Assembly: GCF_030817275.1 (NCBI RefSeq)
Contig: NZ_JAUSZD010000002.1
Coordinates: forward strand, 3,658,001-3,722,000
Source of the DNA: Paenibacillus sp. V4I7
GTDB lineage: Bacteria; Bacillota; Bacilli; Paenibacillales; NBRC-103111
Direction: 5' to 3'
Length of the DNA stretch: 64,000 nucleotides
Made by a program: the position numbers and the translations under genes. The stretch's first letter is position 1, and every line of letters starts with the position of its first letter. Below are positions 33,115-43,136 of this stretch, in pieces. The notes under the pieces are model-generated. The model saw only the letters and a list, made by a program, of their open reading frames with translations. It had not been told where the DNA came from and searched no databases.

Positions 33115-33474
33115 TTACTTGGCTACACGAACGCCCTGAACAAAAATGTTCACATCGTCCACATGAAGCCCTACAACGTCATTCAAAATATATTTGACTT
33201 TCGTTTGGACATTACCTGCGACTACGGATATTTTCGTTCCGTAGCTGACAATAATATAAAGATCAATTTCGAGTCGCCCGTTTTCATGGCGGACTTCGAC
33301 GCCGCGGCTTAAATTGTCCCGGCCTAGCAATTCAGCTATCCCGTCTTTCAGTTGCTTTCTCGTCGCCATGCCAACAAGTCCATAACAATCTAACGCAGCG
33401 GATCCCGCCAGTGTTGAAATCACTTCATTGGTAATATACACTTTTCCGTACTCGGTTGTGAGTTCAATTGGCAT
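33115..33474 (-). CDS. yloU: Asp23/Gls24 family protein (YloU)
   Basis: The 119-residue protein matches the Asp23/Gls24 (YloU) family: YGKVYITNEVISTLAGSAAL near the N-terminus, YGLVGMATR, then a beta-strand region (GVEVRHENGRLEIDLYIIV, about 60-80) and a C-terminal VNIFVQGVRV. The family is found at the membrane or in stress responses, and its exact role is unclear. It heads the yloU-fakA-degV-recG run on the minus strand. The promoter should lie in the 345-bp gap to rpmB. Confidence 0.9.
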   Translation of the reverse strand: MPIELTTEYGKVYITNEVISTLAGSAALDCYGLVGMATRKQLKDGIAELLGRDNLSRGVEVRHENGRLEIDLYIIVSYGTKISVVAGNVQTKVKYILNDVVGLHVDDVNIFVQGVRVAK

Positions 33475-33654
33475 TATCTAACAACTCCTTCAAGTTTCGC
33501 TTTAGCAAGACTACCTTTGTAAGTATTCCCTTTCCTGCTTTGGCTTTAGCTAATTCGACTTCATAAGTCAATTACTATGTACTTGGAATGTGGGCTAATC
33601 TTCATTGTACTATAACATACTGAATAAATAAACGGCAAAAGTGCAGGTATTTCG

Positions 33655-33684
33655 TTGACTAGGCTCCTTTTGCTATGCTATTAT
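33655..33684 (+). promoter_or_regulatory. Probable promoter of rpmB
   Basis: TTGACT (33,655-33,660) and TATTAT (33,679-33,684) are separated by 18 bp, about 135 bp before the rpmB start. The long leader could hold regulation, but no known ribosomal leader motif was recognised. Confidence 0.6.
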
Positions 33685-33820
33685 ATTTAAGTGTGTTTTT
33701 GCTGGTTATTATTATGAATCGCAACAAACCAAACAATGTCTAAAATTATGGAAAGCTGTCATGTCAAGCTTAGGCTTGCCACCCAGGCTGCTTTGTATAC
33801 TGCCCAAGGAGGTGTCAAAC

Positions 33821-34009
33821 ATGTCCCGCAAATGTTTCATTACAGGTAAAAGTCCTTCTTCAGGAAATCACGTGTCCCACGCTAACAATAAAAACAAGCG
33901 TACTTGGGGAGTTAACGTTCAAAAGGTTCGCATCCTCGTTGATGGCAAACCAAAACGGGTTTACGTAAGTACTCGTGCGTTGAAATCCGGAAAAGTGGCT
34001 CGCGTTTAA
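33821..34009 (+). CDS. rpmB: Ribosomal protein bL28
   Basis: Starting at the ATG after AAGGAGGTG gives the expected 62 residues beginning [10 protein letters not shown], with [16 protein letters not shown] and a C-terminal [15 protein letters not shown] longer in-frame start at 33,761 is rejected. bL28 is part of the large ribosomal subunit near the E site. CxxC zinc pairs are absent, so this is the zinc-free form. It is monocistronic with a strong terminator. Confidence 0.97.
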   Translation: MSRKCFITGKSPSSGNHVSHANNKNKRTWGVNVQKVRILVDGKPKRVYVSTRALKSGKVARV

Positions 34010-34047
34010 TTGTAGCTGCGCATACTTACACTTTCTTATGTGAAAGA

Positions 34048-34074
34048 CAAAAAGCACCTTATCGGTGCTTTTTT
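34048..34074 (+). terminator. Terminator of rpmB
   Basis: AAAAGCACC-TTAT-CGGTGCTTTTTTT lies about 40 bp after the stop and is a textbook rho-independent terminator. Confidence 0.9.
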
Positions 34075-34111
34075 TGCATTTCTGGGGGAAATGGAGTAAG
34101 TAAGTGTTGGC

Positions 34112-34192
34112 CTAGTTTTTACTAAACGTATTAAGTACGGCTTTCACGAATCCACCCAAAAATCTTGGTAGCTTAATTGTGTAGAACTTCAT
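34112..34192 (-). CDS. spoVM: Stage V sporulation protein M
   Basis: A 26-residue peptide on the minus strand begins MKFYTIKLPRFLGGF and ends VKAVLNTFSKN. It has the Pro in the middle and the amphipathic helix of B. subtilis SpoVM. An AAGGAGGGG site (34,199-34,207) lies 6 nt before the ATG. SpoVM recognises the convex forespore membrane and recruits the coat ATPase SpoIVA. Its place beside rpmB is conserved in Bacillales. It is too short for ordinary gene calling. Degenerate repeats lie immediately upstream. Confidence 0.93.
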   Translation of the reverse strand: MKFYTIKLPRFLGGFVKAVLNTFSKN

Positions 34193-34204
34193 TCTCTACC
34201 CCTC

Positions 34205-34395
34205 CTTAGAGTTTTCGTCAGAAAACTGACTTCATGAGCATTCGCTTAGAGTTTTCGTGAGATAAACCTCTACCGAGGTCTTACGAAGATGAGCGACCGC
34301 GCTTAGAGGAAGGCAGAGAACTGACTTCGTGAGCACAGACTTCAAGTTTTCAGAAGAAACTTATGTCGTAAGCATATGCTTCACAAGTTGCATGA
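34205..34395. repeat. Degenerate repeats upstream of spoVM
   Basis: Three or four variants of one phrase follow each other on the plus strand: AACTGACTTCATGAGCATTC, then GGTCTTACGAAGATGAGCG, AACTGACTTCGTGAGCACAG and AACTTATGTCGTAAGCATAT. Each is followed by CTTAGAG or CTTCAAG and a TTTTC run. They fill the 330-bp space between spoVM and the small membrane-protein gene, in which I see no other coding sequence. Confidence 0.55.
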
Positions 34396-34488
34396 CTGCT
34401 CCTTAGCATCGTTACAACAGTATATGCCCGGACCGTAAAAAAGTGCCTTCTATTTTTACTTTCTCCCACAATTCGCTCGCTTCCAGAA

Positions 34489-34525
34489 AACAAAAAAAGC
34501 TACAAGAGCGCTTCACTCTTGTAAC
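34489..34525 (-). terminator. Terminator after the small membrane-protein gene
   Basis: On the minus strand CTACAAGAG-type arms (TACAAGAG and CTCTTGTA) are followed by GCTTTTTTTG. It ends the prkC-rsgA-rpe run. Confidence 0.8.
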
Positions 34526-34538
34526 TATATGTATGCGG

Positions 34539-34784
34539 CTAGGGTGCAGTTATGCCCAGCTGCGTGTAAAGCGCATAAATTAAACTGAAAATAAAATAGA
34601 AGAGAACAGAAATAACGACGAACCAAATGCGAAACCCAACTTGCTCAAACTTCCGAAAGAATCGCATCCCTAAATAAAGGGCGCCAAGTGAGAATACATA
34701 CTTCGAGATACCGTGTATATTTGAAAAGCAAGTCAACAGGACTGCGCAAAGCAGACTGTACATCAATAACCAGAGAAATCTCAT
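34539..34784 (-). CDS. Small membrane protein of unknown function
   Basis: The 81-residue protein has three hydrophobic segments (about 3-22, 27-41 and 52-75) and no known motif. It follows rpe by about 17 bp on the same strand and shares a terminator, so it is the last gene of the signalling/ribosome-biogenesis run. I do not recognise a family; conservation in related genomes would be the best support that it is functional. Confidence 0.6.
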   Translation of the reverse strand: MRFLWLLMYSLLCAVLLTCFSNIHGISKYVFSLGALYLGMRFFRKFEQVGFRIWFVVISVLFYFIFSLIYALYTQLGITAP

Positions 34785-34801
34785 CGTCCTTCGCTCCCCC
34801 T

Positions 34802-35452
34802 CTACCCGCGTATTCGCTCGATAGCCTCGGTGCGATTGGACTGCCCGAACACAGCATTGCCGGCAACCAATACATCGGCTCCAGCTTCCACCACCTGGCG
34901 AGCCGTCACCTCATTAATACCGCCGTCTACTTCAATATGAAGCCCGTTCAGTCCCTTAGCATTCGCTTGCTCACGCAGCGCGCGAATTTTACTCAGCATA
35001 CCAGGGATGAAAGCCTGTCCGCCGAATCCAGGATTGACCGTCATAATAAGCACAAGATCCAGCTGTTCATCGAGTACATGTTCAATTAGAGAAATCGGGG
35101 TTGCAGGATTCAGCACAACCCCCGCTTTAATGCCGCTTTGCTTAATAAGATGAAGGGTCCGATGCAGATGCGTACAAGCCTCCACATGGACGGATATCAA
35201 ATCGGCACCCGCTTTGACAAAATCAGGTATATAGCGATCTGGCTGCTTAATCATCAAATGAACATCAAGCGGCAGCTTGGTCACTGGCCGTATCGCTTCA
35301 ACAACAAGTGGACCAATTGTGATATTCGGTACGAAATGGCCGTCCATGACATCCACATGGATCCAGTCGGCTCCGCCAAGCTCCGCTTCCTTAATTTCTT
35401 CCCCAAGCTTAGCGAAGTTGGCTGATAAAATAGAAGGTGCTACATATACCAT
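34802..35452 (-). CDS. rpe: Ribulose-phosphate 3-epimerase
   Basis: The 216-residue TIM-barrel enzyme has [14 protein letters not shown] (about 7-20), the metal-binding [15 protein letters not shown] (about 30-44), DVHLMI (about 63-68), [12 protein letters not shown] (about 137-148) and VDGGI (about 176-180). It interconverts ribulose 5-phosphate and xylulose 5-phosphate in the pentose phosphate pathway. It lies 5 bp after rsgA in the conserved prpC-prkC-rsgA-rpe order. Confidence 0.97.
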   Translation of the reverse strand: MVYVAPSILSANFAKLGEEIKEAELGGADWIHVDVMDGHFVPNITIGPLVVEAIRPVTKLPLDVHLMIKQPDRYIPDFVKAGADLISVHVEACTHLHRTLHLIKQSGIKAGVVLNPATPISLIEHVLDEQLDLVLIMTVNPGFGGQAFIPGMLSKIRALREQANAKGLNGLHIEVDGGINEVTARQVVEAGADVLVAGNAVFGQSNRTEAIERIRG

Positions 35453-35457
35453 CCGTC

Positions 35458-36387
35458 CTAATACCTCCTCTTCCGATCCTTGATTTCAGTTAAAAACAAC
35501 AAGTAATGATCAAAACGAGAGGCTGCAATCGCTCCCTCGGCTACAGCATCACGAACCTTGCAATCCGGCTCATGCAGGTGCAAACAGCCTCTGAACCTGC
35601 AGCCCTCCGCTATCGCGGCAAACTCCTTAAAGCAGCCGCTAAGACCCTCTGCTTCGACTTCCATAAAGTCTAACTGGCTGAAGCCCGGCGTATCGGCTAC
35701 AAGGCCGCCATTCGTGAGTGGCAGCAGCTCAACATGACGTGTTGTATGCTTTCCTCTGCCTAATCTCTGAGAAATGGCATTCGTCTCTAGATTAAGACCA
35801 CTAATCATTGCGTTAAGCAGGGAAGACTTACCCACACCGGATTGTCCAGCAAAAACACTGACCGCTCCGTCCAAATGATGCAGAATCGCTTCCACGCCTT
35901 CTTGCAGCTTAGAACTCGTCTTCACTACCGTATAGCCGATTCCTTCATAGAGCTTCGTAATCCGCTCCAGCTCGGCAACCGTCATTTCTTTGGGAACGGA
36001 AGACTCATCATCTTCGGTCAATAAATCACTCTTGGTGAAACATAACAAAACATCAATGCCTGTATTTTCAATATGGACCAGAAATTTATCTAACAGCTGC
36101 AAATTGAGAACAGGCTCTGTCACCGAAAAGACCAGCACAACCACGTTTACATTGGCGATTGGAGGTCGTATGAGCTCCGAAGTGCGGGGAAGGATTTCCG
36201 TAACGGTTCCTTCCCCATTCTCCGTTTCCGCATACATAACACGATCTCCTACAAGGGGGGTTATGTTCCTATTTTTGAAAACGCCTCTTCCTCGGCAAGT
36301 AACCGTCTTGGCTTCACGGAGATCCGCCTCCTCAGGCAACACATAATAATAGCCGCTCAGCGCTTTTACGATGTATCCTTGTGGCAT
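35458..36387 (-). CDS. rsgA: Ribosome small subunit-dependent GTPase A
   Basis: The 309-residue protein has an N-terminal OB fold and a circularly permuted GTPase with motifs out of the usual order: FTKSD (G4) first, then [12 protein letters not shown] (G1, about 171-182) and DTPGF (G3). A C-terminal zinc knuckle [14 protein letters not shown] (about 258-271) follows. RsgA checks late assembly of the 30S subunit. The gene abuts prkC with 1-bp overlap. Confidence 0.96.
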   Translation of the reverse strand: MPQGYIVKALSGYYYVLPEEADLREAKTVTCRGRGVFKNRNITPLVGDRVMYAETENGEGTVTEILPRTSELIRPPIANVNVVVLVFSVTEPVLNLQLLDKFLVHIENTGIDVLLCFTKSDLLTEDDESSVPKEMTVAELERITKLYEGIGYTVVKTSSKLQEGVEAILHHLDGAVSVFAGQSGVGKSSLLNAMISGLNLETNAISQRLGRGKHTTRHVELLPLTNGGLVADTPGFSQLDFMEVEAEGLSGCFKEFAAIAEGCRFRGCLHLHEPDCKVRDAVAEGAIAASRFDHYLLFLTEIKDRKRRY

Positions 36388-38477
36388 TAAGGTGTGCCTC
36401 CAGCAGGTGGTTTAGAGGCAGTGCCGCCAACCGGAATAGCCGGTCCATTGCTTTGCTGTTTAGGTGAAGGCGATGGTGACGCGGAAGGACTAGGTGATAT
36501 TGTCTTTCCATTTTTTTGATCCAAGTAGTCTTGATATGTGCGAGTAATGGAGTTGACCAAGTTATCTCCTTCTTTAATCAAGATGACAGCTCTCTTATCT
36601 GGAGAAACAATGACTTTGACATCCATATTCTGAGGCTTCGATACTTTTTCTGTTTTATATTCGAAGTTCTCATACTGGGCATCGCTTACGACAATTTTGA
36701 ACTCGGAATCTTTGCCCTCCGTCGTCGGCTTCACAGGTATGCTGACGGTTAGTTGTCCAGCGTCCTCAGGCAATCCGTCACTAATAATCAAAGAGATCTC
36801 AGAACCAACGGATACATCCTGATTTTTGTCAAAAGGAAACTGCTTAACAACCCTTCCTTTGGCCACTTTGTAGCTTTTCTCACGCGTGATGCCATTCACA
36901 GGAAGCTTGAGATTTAACTTTGTGATCTGAGCCTTGGCTTCAGCTTCCGTCATTCCCACGAGATCCGGCATTTTGAACGTTTCTTTGGCTTTGCTGACGG
37001 TAAATGCAATTGCCGCTTTGTCAAGCTCAAACTCTTCGCCAACCAGAGGGAATTGTTTCAAAATTATATCTGGCGCATCATCAGTCGTCTCTTGTGTAAT
37101 CGTAATCTGATTATCCTTGATGCCGAGGGCTTGCAGCTTCAGCTTAACATCCTTAAGTGGTTGCCCCGCATAATTGTCCATCTTGATTTTGGGCGTACCC
37201 TTACTAACATACAGCGTCACTTTGGTGCCCACATTCATTCTCATCCCCGTAGGATCTTGGCGAATGACAATGTCTTTATCCAGCTTGCTGTCCAAATCAT
37301 ATTCAACCGTGGAGCCCAATCTTACCGCCGTCAATTCAGCTTGAGCTTGAATCAACGGTTTGCCTGCTACATTGGGAACCTCGACGGTTTCAATGGCGAA
37401 CATTCCTTTCACATACCCAACCATGTACCACATAGCGCCGAGCACCATTAACAAAACGACAATCCAAATGAGTGGCTTAATCCAGCCCTTCCCTTTTGAA
37501 GGGGTCGGCTCTTGCCGACGGGCAGGCTTCTCAGGCTCATCATCATCATCATCATCGAACTGTCCGAGTTGGTCGGCACGAATCGCAGGCATCACTAAGG
37601 TACGCTCTGCGTCCATCCCATCCGCATCCCAGAAAACCACCTTCGCTTCATTCCGGCGATCCGGATTCAAACAGGTATCGAGGTCTGCCATCATTAGCTT
37701 TGCAGACTGGTAGCGTTCTTCAGGCTTTTTGCGCATGGCTCTCAAAATAATGTTTTCCACGCTTTGCGGAATAAGAGGGTTCACATTACGCGGATCTTCC
37801 ACATCTTCCTGCAAATGCTTCAAAGCCACAGAAATCGGGCTCTCACCGAGAAAAGGCAGCCTAGCTGTCAGCATTTGATACATCACGATACCTAGGGAAT
37901 ACAAATCGGATTTCTCCCCTGTATTCGTCCCTTTGGCATGTTCCGGTGAGAAATAGTGCACAGAACCGACAACGGATCCGGTTTGCGTTATGGTGGAAGA
38001 AGTGGCTGCCCGTGCGATACCGAAATCCGTCACTTTGACGCGGCCGTTTTTACCGATCAAAATATTGTGCGGTTTGATATCCCGATGAATGATTTCATTG
38101 TGGTGGGCGTGATCGAGGGCATCTGCAATTTGACTCGCGTAGTGAACCGCATCTTCGACCTGCAGCGGTGCTCTCTCTTTGATTACATCATTCAAGGTCG
38201 TGCCTTCTATGTATTCCATCACAATATAATGCACGTCTTCTTCTTGTCCGACGTCATAAATACTGACGATATTAGGATGAGAAAGTGAAGCGGCTGCCTG
38301 AGCTTCTCTACGGAAGCGACGAATGAACTCTTCATCGTGCACATACTGCTGGCGCAGTACTTTCACAGCCACTTTACGATTTAATAATAAATCATGCCCT
38401 TTGTAGACTAAAGCCATGCCGCCTCCGCCAATGCGATCTAATATTTCATAGCGGCCTCCAAGCTTTCTACCGATCAA
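36387..38477 (-). CDS. prkC: PASTA-domain Ser/Thr protein kinase
   Basis: The 696-residue membrane kinase has an N-terminal Hanks-type domain (about 10-270): GGGGMALVYKG, IIHRDIKPHNILI and DFGIA. An acidic linker (DDDDDDEPEKP) is followed by one membrane helix (about 333-355), three PASTA domains (about 365-570) and a Ser/Pro-rich tail ending in Gly/Pro residues. The PASTA part senses peptidoglycan fragments; in Bacillus the kinase controls spore germination and cell-wall homeostasis. It overlaps prpC by 4 bp, its cognate phosphatase gene. Confidence 0.95.
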   Translation of the reverse strand: MIGRKLGGRYEILDRIGGGGMALVYKGHDLLLNRKVAVKVLRQQYVHDEEFIRRFRREAQAAASLSHPNIVSIYDVGQEEDVHYIVMEYIEGTTLNDVIKERAPLQVEDAVHYASQIADALDHAHHNEIIHRDIKPHNILIGKNGRVKVTDFGIARAATSSTITQTGSVVGSVHYFSPEHAKGTNTGEKSDLYSLGIVMYQMLTARLPFLGESPISVALKHLQEDVEDPRNVNPLIPQSVENIILRAMRKKPEERYQSAKLMMADLDTCLNPDRRNEAKVVFWDADGMDAERTLVMPAIRADQLGQFDDDDDDEPEKPARRQEPTPSKGKGWIKPLIWIVVLLMVLGAMWYMVGYVKGMFAIETVEVPNVAGKPLIQAQAELTAVRLGSTVEYDLDSKLDKDIVIRQDPTGMRMNVGTKVTLYVSKGTPKIKMDNYAGQPLKDVKLKLQALGIKDNQITITQETTDDAPDIILKQFPLVGEEFELDKAAIAFTVSKAKETFKMPDLVGMTEAEAKAQITKLNLKLPVNGITREKSYKVAKGRVVKQFPFDKNQDVSVGSEISLIISDGLPEDAGQLTVSIPVKPTTEGKDSEFKIVVSDAQYENFEYKTEKVSKPQNMDVKVIVSPDKRAVILIKEGDNLVNSITRTYQDYLDQKNGKTISPSPSASPSPSPKQQSNGPAIPVGGTASKPPAGGTP

Positions 38478-39238
38478 TTCCCATCACCCCTTTTTTCGTC
38501 CGAATCATGATCGTGCGCAAGTAAAACGACCGTTACATTATCGTCTCCACCTTCATCAAGCGCGCTTTGAATCAACTGTTCCGCCGCATCTTCTATCCGT
38601 TCATGTGATTTGACAATTCGTAAAATGTCGCCGGAATCCACCAAACCGCTCAAACCATCCGTACAGATCAGAATGATATCACCCGGACGCCACGCGTACT
38701 CATAGAGATCCACCTCTACGCCCGGCTCTGTGCCGAGTGCACGTGTAATCCAGTTACGCCTAGGGTGATGATCGGCCTCTTCGATGGTAATCTGCCCGTT
38801 CTTCACAAGCTCATACACCAAAGAATGATCTTCCGTTAGTTGTGTGATCGATTCATCGGTGATCTTGTAAGCACGACTATCACCGATATGTCCAATAATA
38901 AGAAGCTCTTGCGAAGCAATAATGGCAACGACCGTCGTGCCCATACCATGATAACTTTCTTGCCCGGAGGCGAATTCATAAATTTTCTCATTCGCCTTTT
39001 CAATGGCTTCCTTCAGCACTTGCTTACAAGCTTCCACAGACATTCCCCAATGGATCGATTGCAGCTGATCTGCAATCATTTCGATGGCCATTTGGCTGGC
39101 GATATCACCAGCTTGATGTCCCCCCATGCCATCAGCCACAATAGCTAAAGATAGGCCATTGAGGTCATGATGGATGGCAGCTCGGTCCTCATTCACTAAA
39201 CGGACTTTGCCAATATCGGTACGGCTTACCATCTTCAT
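38474..39238 (-). CDS. prpC: PP2C-type protein phosphatase
   Basis: The 254-residue phosphatase has the PP2C/Stp1 motifs: DIGKVRLVNEDRA (about 7-19), VADGMGGHQAGDIAS (about 35-49), GHIGDSRAY (about 117-125), LTEDHSLV, CTDGLSGLV and DNVTVVLL. The aspartates bind two metal ions. It removes phosphates placed by PrkC. The 4-bp overlap with prkC couples their synthesis. It follows rlmN by 15 bp. Confidence 0.96.
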   Translation of the reverse strand: MKMVSRTDIGKVRLVNEDRAAIHHDLNGLSLAIVADGMGGHQAGDIASQMAIEMIADQLQSIHWGMSVEACKQVLKEAIEKANEKIYEFASGQESYHGMGTTVVAIIASQELLIIGHIGDSRAYKITDESITQLTEDHSLVYELVKNGQITIEEADHHPRRNWITRALGTEPGVEVDLYEYAWRPGDIILICTDGLSGLVDSGDILRIVKSHERIEDAAEQLIQSALDEGGDDNVTVVLLAHDHDSDEKRGDGN

Positions 39239-39253
39239 CCGGATTTCACCTCA

Positions 39254-40330
39254 TTACTTGTTCTCCATATGCTTCGCGCGCAGTTGTCCGCAGGCAGCAG
39301 CAATGTCACTACCTTGTTCACGACGTATGGTGGCATTAATTTTGCCCTTCTCAAGAATACGTTGGAAGGTGAAAATATCATCCCTAGGCGTACGTTTGAA
39401 ATCCCGTTCGGCCACGAAATTCACAGGAATCAGATTCACGTGGCTAAGCGGCATATCCTTCAGCACTTGCGCTAGTTCCTCTGCATGTTCAGGCTGGTCA
39501 TTCACTTCCCCCATAAGGGCATATTCAAACGTAATTCGTCTGCCGGTTTTGGCAATGTAATACTTGCAAGCTTCGATTAGGTCAACGAAAGGAAATCTCC
39601 GATTGACCGGCATCAGCTTAGACCGAAGCTTATCGTTCGGTGCATGAATCGAAATCGCCAAATTCACTTGCAAATTCTCATCAGCGAACTTATAAATGTT
39701 CGGCACAATCCCACTCGTCGATACCGTGATATGACGCTGTCCAATGTTCAGACCTTTCGGGTGAATCATCACACGAAGGAAATTCATTGTCGCTTCATAA
39801 TTTTCAAAAGGCTCGCCAATACCCATAATGACGATGGAAGAGATTCGTTCCTCTGTCTCATCCAGCAATTTCTGGGCTTTAACAACCTGAGCCACAATCT
39901 CACCCGGTCTCAAATCCCGCTTCAAACCGCCCAAGGTAGATGCACAAAACGTACACCCTACTCGGCACCCTACCTGCGTTGTTACGCAAATACTGTTGCC
40001 GTAGTTGTGCTTCATGACAACTGTTTCAATGGCATTCTTGTCTTCCAATTCAAATAAAAACTTGACCGTACCATCCTGCGACTGATACTTGGCAATCTCT
40101 GTCAACGTAACGAACTCAAACTGATCCTTCAGTTTGTCCCGCAGCGTCTTCGGCAAGTTCGACATCTCATCGAAGCTGAATACCCGCTTTATATACAGCC
40201 AGTCAAAAATTTGCCCAGCACGAAACGAGGACTCGCCGTTCTCTTTCACCCAGCTCTGCCACTCATCCCAATTTAAATCATACACAAATGGTTTCACATT
40301 CTCACTGACTTTACTAGTCACAATTATCAC
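39254..40330 (-). CDS. rlmN: 23S rRNA (adenine-2503-C2) methyltransferase RlmN
   Basis: The 358-residue radical-SAM enzyme carries the iron-sulfur cluster motif CRVGCTFC (Cys122, Cys126, Cys129), a [10 protein letters not shown] segment (about 170) and a C-terminal Cys near 348 (DIAAACGQL) that serves as the methyl-carrier cysteine. It methylates A2503 of 23S rRNA and some tRNAs. It heads the rlmN-prpC-prkC-rsgA-rpe run; rsmB lies 345 bp upstream. Confidence 0.96.
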   Translation of the reverse strand: MIIVTSKVSENVKPFVYDLNWDEWQSWVKENGESSFRAGQIFDWLYIKRVFSFDEMSNLPKTLRDKLKDQFEFVTLTEIAKYQSQDGTVKFLFELEDKNAIETVVMKHNYGNSICVTTQVGCRVGCTFCASTLGGLKRDLRPGEIVAQVVKAQKLLDETEERISSIVIMGIGEPFENYEATMNFLRVMIHPKGLNIGQRHITVSTSGIVPNIYKFADENLQVNLAISIHAPNDKLRSKLMPVNRRFPFVDLIEACKYYIAKTGRRITFEYALMGEVNDQPEHAEELAQVLKDMPLSHVNLIPVNFVAERDFKRTPRDDIFTFQRILEKGKINATIRREQGSDIAAACGQLRAKHMENK

Positions 40331-40487
40331 AACCTGTTGTTATTTCGTCTATTTTTTTGCTAATCGTATGTTATTTTATCACAAAGCGGGAACGAACACA
40401 CGTCCCCGTGGTTAGCAGCTGCGGACGATAGGCATTTGCCTGGCCGAGTAACCGTCAAAATCAACTCGGATCACCCGATCATTACCT

Positions 40488-40648
40488 GCAAAAAGTACAG
40501 CTAAATCAAAATACTTAGCTCTATTTGAGGCAATTAACTGTAAAAAGTGCAGAAATGAAATCAGCTATATTTACAAAATGCAGTTTGTACCCGTCATTGT
40601 CACGGTTTCCCTGAAATTAACTGTAGGAACTACAGTTAAACCAAGAAA
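40488..40648. repeat. Cluster of short imperfect palindromes between rlmN and rsmB
   Basis: Four related motifs recur: CTGCAAAAAGTACAGC, AACTGTAAAAAGTGCAG, TTACAAAATGCAGTTTGTA and AACTGTAGGAACTACAGTT. Each is a CTGTA/TACAG-type inverted repeat. No gene is visible in this 345-bp gap. They may be terminators, binding sites or remnants of a small repeat family. Confidence 0.5.
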
Positions 40649-40675
40649 ACCGTTGCGCAGCATGCGCCCGACAAG

Positions 40676-42133
40676 CTATACACGTTTGCGCAGCCGTGCG
40701 ATAAAGAAACCGTCGGAATGAAACTGCTGCGGCAGGATTTGCACCATACCGGCTGCGGCAGCCACAGGGTCAATGCTTGCAAAAACATCCACCGGCAGCG
40801 GCGCTAGCTCGAACTCGCTATGTTCGGCGAGAAAGCGCTCGACCATGCCCGCGTTCTCCGCATGCTCAATCGTGCACGTGCTGTAGACCAGCACGCCGCC
40901 CGGCTTGAGCAGCCTATGCACTTTGCTTAGAATAGCATGCTGCAGCTCGCTAATCGCGTCAATCTCCGCCTCCTGCTTCGCCCACTTTAGGTCGGGCTTG
41001 CGGCGAATGACCCCAAGGCCCGAGCAGGGCGCATCAAGCAGGATGCGGTCAAATGACTCCGCCGCAAAATGTTCGTCCAGCTTCGCAGCATCCATCACCA
41101 GCGTCTGGATCGACGACAGTCCCAGACGCTCCGCTTGATCTGCGATCAGCTTCTGCTTGTGCTCATGCAGATCACAAGCCCAGATCTTGCCCACATCGTC
41201 CATCTTCTCGGCGATATGCGCGGTCTTGCCGCCAGGGGCGGCGCAGCAGTCCAGCACCGTCATGCCTGGACGCGGATCCAGAGCTTCGGCGACGAGCATC
41301 GAGCTCTCGTCTTGAATCGAGAAGTCCCCATGCTGGAAGCCGGGGACTAACGCCATGTTCCCGGCCCCCTGCACAAGAATGCCGGCCGGGGCCAGCTCTG
41401 ACGCTTCCGCGCTGAGGCCGCTGCCTTGGAGCTGCTCCAGCAGCTCCAAGCGACTGCGGCGCCTCGCGTTCGCGCGAATGCTGACGTGCGGCGGCTCATT
41501 GTTCGCCGCACAGATCTGTTCCGTCAGCTCAGCTCCCAGCTGACGGATCCACCGGCGTACGAGCCATTCCGGATGGGAATGGCTCAGCGCGATGCGCTTC
41601 ACGTCGCCGAGCGCAGCCGGCAGCGTGAGCTCGGCTTTGCTGCGGATCACCGCGCGCAGCACGCCGTTGACCATGCCCGAGATGCCTTGATGGCCTCGGC
41701 GCTTCGCGATATTGACCGCTTCGCTTACGACCGCATGGTCGGGGATGCGGTCCAAATAATGCAGCTGATAGAAGCTCAGCCGCAGCAAGCATCTCACCCA
41801 AGGCTCGAGCTTCGCTAGCCCCTTGCTGACAAAACGTTCCAAGAAGAAATCGATCGTATTTTTCCGTCCGATGGTCCCATAAACAAGCTCCGTCGCCAGT
41901 CCCGCATCCGCCCGCTCAAGCGCATGCTTTTGCAATACCTGGTTCAGCAGCAAATTGCTGTACGATTGATTTTCTTCAACCCGAATCAGCACATCCAGCG
42001 CCGCATCACGGGCAGAATGCTTAACAGCGCTGCTCTTCGCAGCGCCTGAGGATGATTTTGGAGCAGAGGGCTTTCCGGCCCCCTGCGATTTTATTAGTCC
42101 GTTTTGCGGACGATTTGGTTTTTGCGTTGACAA
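40676..42133 (-). CDS. rsmB: 16S rRNA (cytosine-967-C5) methyltransferase RsmB
   Basis: TTG at 42,133 after TGAGGT is chosen over a start inside fmt. The product (about 485 residues) has a Lys/Ser-rich N-terminal tail (about 35 residues), a NusB-like RNA-binding domain (SARDAALDVLIRVE onward, about 40-165) and a Rossmann-type methyltransferase domain. The latter includes LDCCAAPGGKTAHIAE, LLDAPCSGLG with a catalytic Cys and STCTIEHAEN. It methylates C967 of 16S rRNA. It follows fmt by about 25 bp, the usual Firmicute order. Confidence 0.93.
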   Translation of the reverse strand: MSTQKPNRPQNGLIKSQGAGKPSAPKSSSGAAKSSAVKHSARDAALDVLIRVEENQSYSNLLLNQVLQKHALERADAGLATELVYGTIGRKNTIDFFLERFVSKGLAKLEPWVRCLLRLSFYQLHYLDRIPDHAVVSEAVNIAKRRGHQGISGMVNGVLRAVIRSKAELTLPAALGDVKRIALSHSHPEWLVRRWIRQLGAELTEQICAANNEPPHVSIRANARRRSRLELLEQLQGSGLSAEASELAPAGILVQGAGNMALVPGFQHGDFSIQDESSMLVAEALDPRPGMTVLDCCAAPGGKTAHIAEKMDDVGKIWACDLHEHKQKLIADQAERLGLSSIQTLVMDAAKLDEHFAAESFDRILLDAPCSGLGVIRRKPDLKWAKQEAEIDAISELQHAILSKVHRLLKPGGVLVYSTCTIEHAENAGMVERFLAEHSEFELAPLPVDVFASIDPVAAAAGMVQILPQQFHSDGFFIARLRKRV

Positions 42134-42158
42134 ATCGAATACCTCATTTTTAGTTGCT

Positions 42159-43136
42159 TTAGTTACTGTGTCCGAATACCGTACCAGCTGGGATTTGCAC
42201 ACCTCGTACGAACTCTGACACGGGCATCGCCTTTTTGCCTGAAGGTTGGATCTCCGTCAGCCACAGCGTACCTTCACCCGTCATCACTTCAATGCCCTGC
42301 TCACTACTGCCAAGTACAGTTCCAGGAACAGGTGCGTCTCCGCTGATTTCGGAGAAGCTTCGGCTTCTTGGCTCCGAAGAACTTTTCGGATTCGCGCTAG
42401 CCCACACTTTCATAACTTCCCCGTTCCAGAGCGTGTAAGCGCCGGGGAAAGGGTTTAAGCCGCGCACTTGATTCCAAAGCTGGGCGGCAGAACGCGACCA
42501 ATCGATCCATTCGTCCTCCCTGCGGATATTCGGAGAATAAATAGCATCTGCCTCATTTTGCGCAACAGCCTGGATACGTCCTGCCAGTAAATCAGGCAGC
42601 GTGCGCTTAAGCAGATCAGCACCGGCTAAGCTTAGCTTTTCAAATAATGAGCCCGTCGTATCCGTATCTTCGATGGGAAGCTCCACCTTTGAAATCATAT
42701 CGCCGGTATCAAGACCTACGGCCATGTACATAATTGTAACGCCAGTTACGGCTTCACCCCGAATCACAGCATGATGGATCGGCGCTCCGCCTCGATATTT
42801 GGGCAGCAGCGAAGCATGGATGTTAATACACCCGTACTGCGGCAAGTCCAAAACCGCTTTAGGCAAGATCTGTCCGTAAGCAGCTGTCACAATCAAATCA
42901 GGTTTTAATTGTCGCAAAAGCTCAACCGAATCAGCTTGACGCAATTTCTCCGGTTGAAGGACGGGAATCCCATGCTTTTCTGCTTCCACTTTAACCGGAG
43001 GCGGCGTCAGGACGCGCTTGCGTCCTTTCGGCCGATCTGGCTGTGTGACAACCGTGGTCACGTTATAACCTTCCTCCAAGAGCAGACGCAAGGAGGGTAC
43101 AGCAAAATCCGGCGTGCCCATGAAAATAATGTTCAC
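42159..43136 (-). CDS. fmt: Methionyl-tRNA formyltransferase
   Basis: The 325-residue enzyme has [12 protein letters not shown] (about 5-16), [16 protein letters not shown] (about 105-120, the formyl-folate site) and GDMISK (about 143-148). A C-terminal tRNA-binding domain has a Ser/Arg-rich loop inserted near residue 255-270. It formylates initiator Met-tRNA. It overlaps def by 4 bp, so formylation and deformylation genes are coupled. Confidence 0.95.
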   Translation of the reverse strand: MNIIFMGTPDFAVPSLRLLLEEGYNVTTVVTQPDRPKGRKRVLTPPPVKVEAEKHGIPVLQPEKLRQADSVELLRQLKPDLIVTAAYGQILPKAVLDLPQYGCINIHASLLPKYRGGAPIHHAVIRGEAVTGVTIMYMAVGLDTGDMISKVELPIEDTDTTGSLFEKLSLAGADLLKRTLPDLLAGRIQAVAQNEADAIYSPNIRREDEWIDWSRSAAQLWNQVRGLNPFPGAYTLWNGEVMKVWASANPKSSSEPRSRSFSEISGDAPVPGTVLGSSEQGIEVMTGEGTLWLTEIQPSGKKAMPVSEFVRGVQIPAGTVFGHSN

